Source: Rachycentron canadum
Taxonomy: Eukaryota > Chordata > Actinopteri > Carangiformes > Rachycentridae
Assembly (NCBI GenBank): GCA_038496675.1
Contig: CM076669.1
Coordinates: forward strand, 5,698,656-5,762,655
Reading direction: 5' to 3'
Length of the DNA: 64,000 bases
Every line of letters starts with the position of its first letter. Positions within the stretch are counted from its first letter, which is position 1. A program made the position numbers and the translations under genes. The notes below the pieces were generated by a model. That model did no database searches, was not told the origin of the DNA, and saw nothing but the letters and a program-made list of their open reading frames with translations. This document shows positions 57,595-64,000 of this stretch, piece by piece.

Positions 57595-58253
57595 CCGCCC
57601 TCTCTGCTGTCGGCCCCCCAGCAGCCCCTGAGAACTCAGCCTTGAGAGGGGCATGTACCATAAGCTGTAGATATGTTTTCTATGTACCTGAACACATGGC
57701 CAGTGGAAAAACAGCAGATTGTGGGATAAAAGGGTACTTTTTAAAAAAAAAAAAAACCAAGGACAGAAAATTTTAGAAAAAAGGACAGTGAACTAATCTT
57801 CAAGACGAACTGTATAAAAATGAAGATGGACGATCCCCCCGGTGCTCATAGCCCTCTCTCTGGCCTCTTTTTGTTTTTATATAACCTTCCTGTGATGGAG
57901 AGGAAAGCTCTCTGTTCTGTGTCTTGTTTGGACTCCCATTGTAAGGTCCCGCACTTTGTTTATCGATTGACATTCCAGCCTATACCCCTCTACCCCCCTT
58001 CCTCCTCCTCTTCCTCCTTTGTCAGTTATTCCTTTCACTTCCTCTTCTCTCTCGTCTCTTTGTCGGCTCTCTACACCATTTATTTGTTTTAACCTAGTGG
58101 CTCATTATAGCAAAGAGAAAGCTTTTTGTATAGAGAAAAAAACACACAATTATTTTTTTTATTCCTCTGTCTAACAACAAATATCTGTTCACCGCTGCAG
58201 ATTCAGAAAAGACCCATTTCTGGGAGCCTGCCTCACCTCCCCGGGAGGCTGCA

Positions 58254-58256
<3 letters not shown>

Positions 58257-58294
<38 letters not shown>
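58257..58294. repeat. (GT)n microsatellite
   Basis: Nineteen uninterrupted GT units in the kmt2e 3' UTR, followed by imperfect GT-rich sequence to about 58345. Confidence 0.95.
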
Positions 58295-58296
<2 letters not shown>

Positions 58297-58822
58297 TTGG
58301 GATTGTTTGTATGTGTGTGCGTGTGTGTGTGCTTGAATGCTTGTGTGTAACAGTGAGTGAAAGTGTGTGGCTGCTTCGAAGAGGGGTGTGTGTTTGAATG
58401 TGTGAGATTTTGTGTAACGGGTGCTCGTAGTCTTCTGAGGTAGGCAGAGTGTTCTCACCCACAGGTAGGACGTTAGCGGTTTATTTTTGAATATCAATGG
58501 TTATTTGTAGAAAGTGTAATTTAATGTATAGGTGGTTACTCCAGCTTTCACCAGGAACAGGTTGTAAATATTTGCTTCTTTTCTTTTCTATGCTTGTACA
58601 ATTCGCTCCCATCCCATTTTGAACTATGGTTGTAAATATGAACGCTCTTCTTGGCAAAGCTGAATGTTTCTGTGACTGTAGCATTATTTTTATTTTATTT
58701 TTTTCCCTCTCTGGACTCTTCAACTTTGTCTTTTTTATTATTTGTGTGTGTGAGTGTATGTTTGTGTGGAGGGGAGAGACTCACAGACACTGCACTGGTT
58801 GGCTATTTTCATGGTTCATTAT

Positions 58823-58828
58823 AATAAA
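58823..58828 (+). terminator. kmt2e: kmt2e poly(A) signal AATAAA
   Basis: Canonical AATAAA with GT-rich sequence (CACTTGTGGTGACATGTGTC) about 25 bases downstream. Confidence 0.7.
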
Positions 58829-58849
58829 TCACTGTAATGACAGTTTTAT

Positions 58850-61800
58850 ACCACTTGTGGTGACATGTGTCTCTGGGAAAATTTGTGCTGCCGTCTCCAC
58901 TCCCAGCGTCTTTAACAACACCCACTCTGCTTTCTGCCTTCAGGATACACGACAGAAAACATTCATGGATGGCGAAAAGCTTAGGGACTGAATCTGTTTG
59001 GTCACAACAAATTTCTAGTAAATAACCGACTAAACTTGTGGTTAATCCGGATCATCCCAGGCAGATGCAAACGTCCTTCCATAAATCCATAAAATGATAA
59101 TCTGCGGCAAAAAAAAAAGGCATTAATACAACACACTGGTGTCTCCCAGTTCCCCTGATTGTGTTCATGAAATCATGATGAAGGAAGAGCATTAGTGGTC
59201 AAAATGTTATCTCCTGCAGAATATTAGAAGAACTGGGGACAAGGTCAGTGTGTAGATACGTTTCCAAAATTTTCAGTTATTAGATTTAAATTGTGATAAT
59301 TAACCTTGGAACATTGGTTCAATGCATAAAGACAAAATGAACTAGACTATAAATGGGCAGGTAGGATAATAACTTCACTGACTGGTAGTACAGAGTATTA
59401 GTGTTCATAACACAGTCAAGGTTGAAGCTACAAATAACACTTTAAATCTGAAACAGCTTCTCAGTTGATTTTCATTTTGGTTAGTCTAAAAATGTTAGTC
59501 TACGTGTGTAATAGACACAAGCATTGTGGCTGTTAGGGTGGCTGTTTCTCTCAGGGAGCTGAATAATAACTTCAGTCCTCTTATGGATGATGGCAGCCAA
59601 AGCCTGCCTAGCAGAGCCCGATTGTCCTAAAATGGCCACCGTACAGAGGATATACTGTTTGGTGATTTAGGAGACAACATGGCCTTTCCCCAGGCTGAAT
59701 TCCTGTCTGACTACTGGCTCTGATCTAAGAATAGCAAAGTCGTCTGTTCATCCACCGGACGTTGTTTTCCTGTGTGTAATGATTGTTGCCACCTCATCAG
59801 ACCACTGTAGGCTTTTGGTCCCCTTTAAACAAAATTGCTAATCGGCAACTCATAACCTCAATTAACAAAGGACTAGACTATAATAGCTCCTGTTACAGGT
59901 GTCCAGCCTCCTGTGGGCTGTTTGGATTCATGTGAGCAGATGGCCTCTGATCCAGGAGCTTGAGCTGATATTTCTGTCTTTGTCTGCGTTGATGAATCCA
60001 CTGGGTCCTTGGTGATTATGATGCCCGTCCTGTCCTTCACCGAGTCTCATCACAAGCAACTCCACAACCATGTGAAGTCTTTCTCTCATTTGGCAGCAGT
60101 TGCTCTAGCTCCAAGCTGCTCCTTTATTATTTTCCCAAAACAGAAAAATCTGGGGACACATTTTCTTGTGTCACAGCTTGATGTGAGATAAGAGACAAAG
60201 CCGGCACATCAGATTCATGAATACTTTATTTAAATGAACCAAAAGTTCTGAACCACTTTGAATTTCCAATATGTTTAATCTTAAAAGGTTATTTTTTACT
60301 TTCTTTTTAGTTTTAATAGTCTTCCCACAGGTTGGGACCTATTGGTTTAAATTATCATATGGTATAATAAGACAATCCATATCGCAAAGCCAAAATAAGA
60401 ATGTGGACATGAATTTAAAATGTAAACATGGTCATCCTTCAGATAATGAGTCCTGTTAACAGAAGCAACACATTTGTAACAAATTATGGTGTTTGCTATA
60501 CTAATGGGAATTAACAGGGATGATGTCGGAGGAGGCAGGTTCATGAGGGTGAAGATGCTGTGACACTCAAAACTCCTCTATTAGAAGGCTTTAAGGAATA
60601 ATTTGACATTTTGAGAAATACACATTTGCTTGTTGGTGGAGAATCGTATCTGTAATCTTACACCCAATTTTGTCCCATCAGATTTTGTGACTTGATTAAG
60701 GATTTCATCTTAATTGCCACTGCAAAAGTTCATATCTCTTGTGTTTTACTTTGGTAGTTGTTATCAAGCCTTGTAATATTTAGACAGTCATAGATTTCAA
60801 TACCTGCTCTTTCGGTATAGATGTGACTTTATGGAAAAGACCAGTGAATATCTGAATAGGGTTGTTTTTGTAGACACAGGCTGTGATTTAATACCTGTTT
60901 TGTTTGTACAACGGTTACATTAACCAGTATGAAAGATATCGGTGAAACCCAGTGGCTTATTGAACAAGTTAATTCATTTATTTACATTTATATCACATTT
61001 TTGTCATTACCTTCTAACGGTGTGTAACATAATGATCTAGTTAATTAAGCATGACCTGGATAAGCAGCAGGAAATTGATAGATAAATAGATGGAAGGATT
61101 AACCGATTAGTATTAATTAAAGGTCTAAATATGAATTTTACAGGTAAGACACAGTAATACTGAAGAAACATTAATAACCTAATTTATGACTTTTAATAAG
61201 TTTTAAGGCTCATTTTGAGGAAACGAGTCAATGTGTTTATATAGTTTTTAAAACCAGCAGATGACGTCTAGATCTGATGGGTTACCAGGCAACCAGGTGT
61301 AACACCTGTTAGCTTAGATTAGCACAAAGTCCTTTAGCCAATTCCTTTACAGGACATGGTATCGACCATCTAGCAAATTATCAACAATCCATATTTTCCT
61401 TAATTTCTTTTCTCTTGTCATACATTTTAATATAAGTTAGACTCAATTCTTTTTGTGTTTTTATTAATTTTTTTTTTCCAGCAGTGAGATTGAAAAATTA
61501 TAGAAAACATAAGATACAACAAGAGTCAAACTTTTCCAGCCACAGTTCATGTCCACTTTAGCTTTTCTTATGGCCTTTAGTACTCCACAATACTGTCAGA
61601 CTACAAGATACAGTATGGCACACACTAATAATGGACCAATTTCAAAGTCAAGACAAAGTACAGGGACGTAATAAACATATAAGCTATACACATATTATAG
61701 ACTTGATACAATTGACGTATTCTTCTATTGAGTGCACTTTTATTTTTAACTCTTTTTGCAAAGTTGTCACCAGCAAAACCTCTAATCGATTCTATCACAT

Positions 61801-62280
61801 CAAACATTTAATTATAACAAAACAACACTCTTCTTTCAGTTTGTTTATCCAGCCTATAAATGTCTTCATTCCTCACATCTTTGCTGACACCCCTCTCCTT
61901 TAAATCAAAGGTCAAACAGTGTCAAAGTCAAACCCCTTTACACGAGGAGTTTGTTGACTTGATAAGAAAGAAGATCTGACAGCTTTTACCTCAAGTCTGT
62001 TAAGTCCTTATTTGTGTCGGTCAAAGTCTGGATAATTTGTTTTGATTTAATTTGGTTTGAGCGGCTGCCACACCATGGTATGTGTCCAAGTGTCCTGGGG
62101 CTGATTTACCATGTGAAAAGTCTTTCAGATTTTTTTCCCCAGCTGAATCTGTGCTCTGGCAGCCTTCCTCACGTCCACATGGGGAGCATTTCAGTTTGAT
62201 CAGCCTGGGTAAGATGATGCAGTGATAGAGCAACACAGGTAAACTCAGGGAAATGTCTTTTTGAATTCGTCCTGCAAAAA
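58850..62280. other. Intergenic AT-rich region right of kmt2e
   Basis: No supportable gene. It contains degenerate repeat material between about 60583 and 61340. Minus-strand AATAAA signals, for example at 60220-60225 and 61738-61743, could belong to a gene entering from the right. Confidence 0.5.
60583..61340. mobile_element. Degenerate teleost interspersed repeat
   Basis: AATTTGACATTTTGAGAAAT with ACACATTTGCTTG near 60598, and AACCAGCAGATGACG plus GTTAGCTTAGATTAGCACAA near 61252-61326, resemble the two parts of a common fish repeat with TGACATTTTGGGAAATACGC and GTTAGCTTAGCTTAGCATAA (recalled). The middle is too diverged to follow. Confidence 0.3.
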
Positions 62281-62289
62281 TAAGCAGTT

Positions 62290-62481
62290 TTACATGACTG
62301 AGAAGGCTATTTTACAGAGGGAGCTTTCAGGGAGGACAAGAGGCATCTCAGTCTCCACCACAAGGTTGTATGGCCTCTTCCAGACCTCCTCCTCCTCCTC
62401 TTCTTTGATCTGTTCACACATCAGCTCTGCATCCCAGCCACAAGCTGGACCAGGAGAGGGAAGCTGGGTCCTGAAGTAACA
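62290..62481 (-). CDS. Possible coding fragment of an unrecognised gene
   Basis: Stop-free minus-strand frame of 63 codons, closing with TAA at 62290-62292. It reads GPACGWDAELMCEQIKEEEE then a region VWKRPYNLVVETEMPLVLPE. Composition is protein-like, but no family is recognised, no ATG start is evident, and a possible acceptor (ACTTCAG, exon from 62470) does not match the phase of the exon at 63727. It could be chance. Confidence 0.25.
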   Translation of the reverse strand, partial: CYFRTQLPSPGPACGWDAELMCEQIKEEEEEEVWKRPYNLVVETEMPLVLPESSLCKIAFSVM

Positions 62482-62509
62482 TCACGTCTAGGCCGCAAGA
62501 CCTGCAGGC

Positions 62510-64000
62510 AAGAACAACAATGTAGAATCTGCATGAATTAATATGGTTTAGCTGGTGGATCCCTCTGGTCTGCATTTCATCTCACTGAGCAAGTCTAGTA
62601 AATAGCCTGAAACAGCTTTGCTTTCCATGTTTTTCACTCCTGTAATGTTTTTTTTATGTAAAATATTTCTTTAGAAATTTAAGAGTAGGTGGGAGCCTAG
62701 TGGAGTATTCCTCTCCCACACTAATCACTTATTATACAAATTAACTTAAGTTTTCAAACAGTGATTACTCACTTAATATGATCATGCAAAGGCAGCAGAA
62801 TATGATGACTCTGAGATGTCTCCCAGTCCATTTAATGAGTAGATGCATTTTCATTAATACAAGCAACAGCTAAATTAATTAAGATACATTAACCAAGACA
62901 AGCATTTTCAGAGATGGAAAGCAATAATTAGTGGGATGATCATTATTAATTATTATTCTCTCAAGTATTGTTTCTGTAGCAGTGTCAAAACCTGAGGAGT
63001 TTACATTCCACATAAATTGAACATTAAATGCCCCTTCTGAATTTTTTTTTAAGAATTTCATACGTCTGATAGGATTTGTATCATGATATAGAGGCATAAA
63101 CCTGACAAGTATAAGTGAACAGTGAAACAGTTTGGGATTAGATGATTTTTCTTCTTTATTAATTCTACTTGAGGGTAAATAAATGGAAAAACTGAATGTT
63201 AATGGTTTCAAATGGAGTGTAATGGGCTAAAGAACTTAAGTGTTATTATTAAAAATGTGGCAATGATAGTAGGAGTCCTGTCAAAAAACATTAAGTCACA
63301 CTAAGTAAGACCCCAAAGCAGGCACCATCATAAATGACTTGACTTAAAGCGAGTGGGAAAGTTTGGCTCAGTCACACAGATATATGTATCTAAATTTAAG
63401 GTCATAGCAGACAAAATCAAATAAAAACCAACCAGTGCATTAAAATAAGTAAGTATGTTTTATTACTTTTTTTAATTGATTGATTTTTGTTAAAATGAAG
63501 AATGAGTATAACAAACTTGCTCATTTATTCAAAAACATATAATCTTATATAAATATACTTTAAACATTTAAACACTTAAAAGTTTTCAGGGGCCCAAAAG
63601 GAAATTGATCTTAAGAGGATAACATTTATTGTGATGGAGAAAAATCAAACTCTCACATCAATTTAAGCAGGAAGCATCAATTTCAAGATGAAGATCGATC
63701 TTATCACAGGGAAATAACATCCTTACCTGTGTGTGACTGTGATTCATACCAGAAGTTATATGGCATTATTACCGCTCTCTGTGGGGAAAAAAGGAACAAG
63801 CCAATTCAGTATGGAGAGGATGAAGCAACATTTTCCTCCGGCAGATGGCAGCGTTGCATAAAACTAACACTTCACTGAAGCAACTACAGCTTCAGAATTA
63901 AAACACCCCTCTAATGAGTTGTTTTTTGTTTGTTTTTTTTAAACTTGGACAGGTGTCACTATCAGTTCTCTTAAGTGACAACATCCCATTTAAACTTCAT
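62510..64000. other. AT-rich right end
   Basis: Apart from the possible minus-strand exon at 63727-63778 nothing was recognised. Confidence 0.5.
63727..63778 (-). CDS. Possible internal exon of a minus-strand gene at the right edge
   Basis: 52 nt flanked on the minus strand by a good acceptor (TTTTTCCCCACAG) and a strong donor (CAG|GTAAGG). Only one frame is open: RAVIMPYNFWYESQSHT plus a split codon. Joining it to an acceptor CTGCAG at 62507-62502 would give GLAA and a stop at 62490-62488. In human, SRPK2 is the minus-strand neighbour beyond KMT2E, but this peptide is not recognisable as SRPK2. Confidence 0.3.

Larger units (their letters stand above)
57595..58845 (+). other. kmt2e: kmt2e 3' UTR
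   Basis: About 1.25 kb after the stop. It contains a (GT)n microsatellite at 58257-58294 with further GT-rich sequence, and ends after AATAAA at 58823. Confidence 0.75.

Noticed and set aside
56708..57661. Glycine-rich and arginine-rich long open frames on the minus strand
   Set aside because: They are complements of the polyproline-coding last exon of kmt2e and have no independent support.
1..64000. tRNA, rRNA, CRISPR arrays, intact retroelements or viral insertions
   Set aside because: No cloverleaf with box A/B, no rRNA segment, no spaced direct repeats, and no reverse transcriptase, gag or transposase motif was seen on either strand.

Overview
The window is a piece of a ray-finned fish (teleost) nuclear genome. 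It shows intron-split vertebrate genes with GT-AG borders, CpG-rich housekeeping promoters, many dinucleotide microsatellites and long A/T runs, and compact introns. No bacterial-type gene, CRISPR array, rRNA or tRNA was found. Three genes can be rebuilt exon by exon with consistent reading phase. They lie in the order kdm7a (+), ndufb2 (-), kmt2e (+).

kdm7a (coding 2421-21919, 18 exons, 882 codons) encodes a PHD plus JmjC histone lysine demethylase of the KDM7 family. Its 3' UTR runs to a poly(A) signal at 24558. ndufb2 (coding 27046-27732 on the minus strand, 3 coding exons, 96 residues) encodes an accessory subunit of mitochondrial complex I and faces kdm7a tail to tail. kmt2e/MLL5 (non-coding first exon near 31480-31797, coding 40699-57594, 24 coding exons, about 1674 residues with an optional 24-residue exon) encodes a PHD plus atypical SET chromatin protein. 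Its 3' UTR ends near 58845.

Both large genes encode nuclear proteins whose PHD finger reads methylated histone H3K4. KDM7A also removes repressive H3K9/H3K27 methyl marks, while KMT2E carries a degenerate SET domain. ndufb2 is metabolically unrelated. In human, as recalled, KDM7A and NDUFB2 lie in 7q34 and KMT2E in 7q22, so the window joins two segments of the same ancestral chromosome.

Between ndufb2 and kmt2e lie a strong CTCF-type motif (27947-27965) and an unassigned CpG-rich block with a palindromic NRF1 site (about 29480-30240). Right of kmt2e, 58850-64000 is AT-rich with degenerate repeats and weak signs of minus-strand exons of a further gene running in from the right edge. The first 200 bases are G/CpG-rich with a full CRE, suggesting another promoter at the left edge.

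No wholly new system was found. The most interesting items are an internal duplication in kdm7a that copied a splice acceptor, two overlapping upstream ORFs in the kmt2e leader (one ending in ATGA overlap with the start codon), a GC-AG intron and a probable cassette exon in kmt2e, a 26-bp perfect palindrome in the kdm7a 3' UTR, and a cluster of RFX-type half-sites in the first coding intron of kmt2e.
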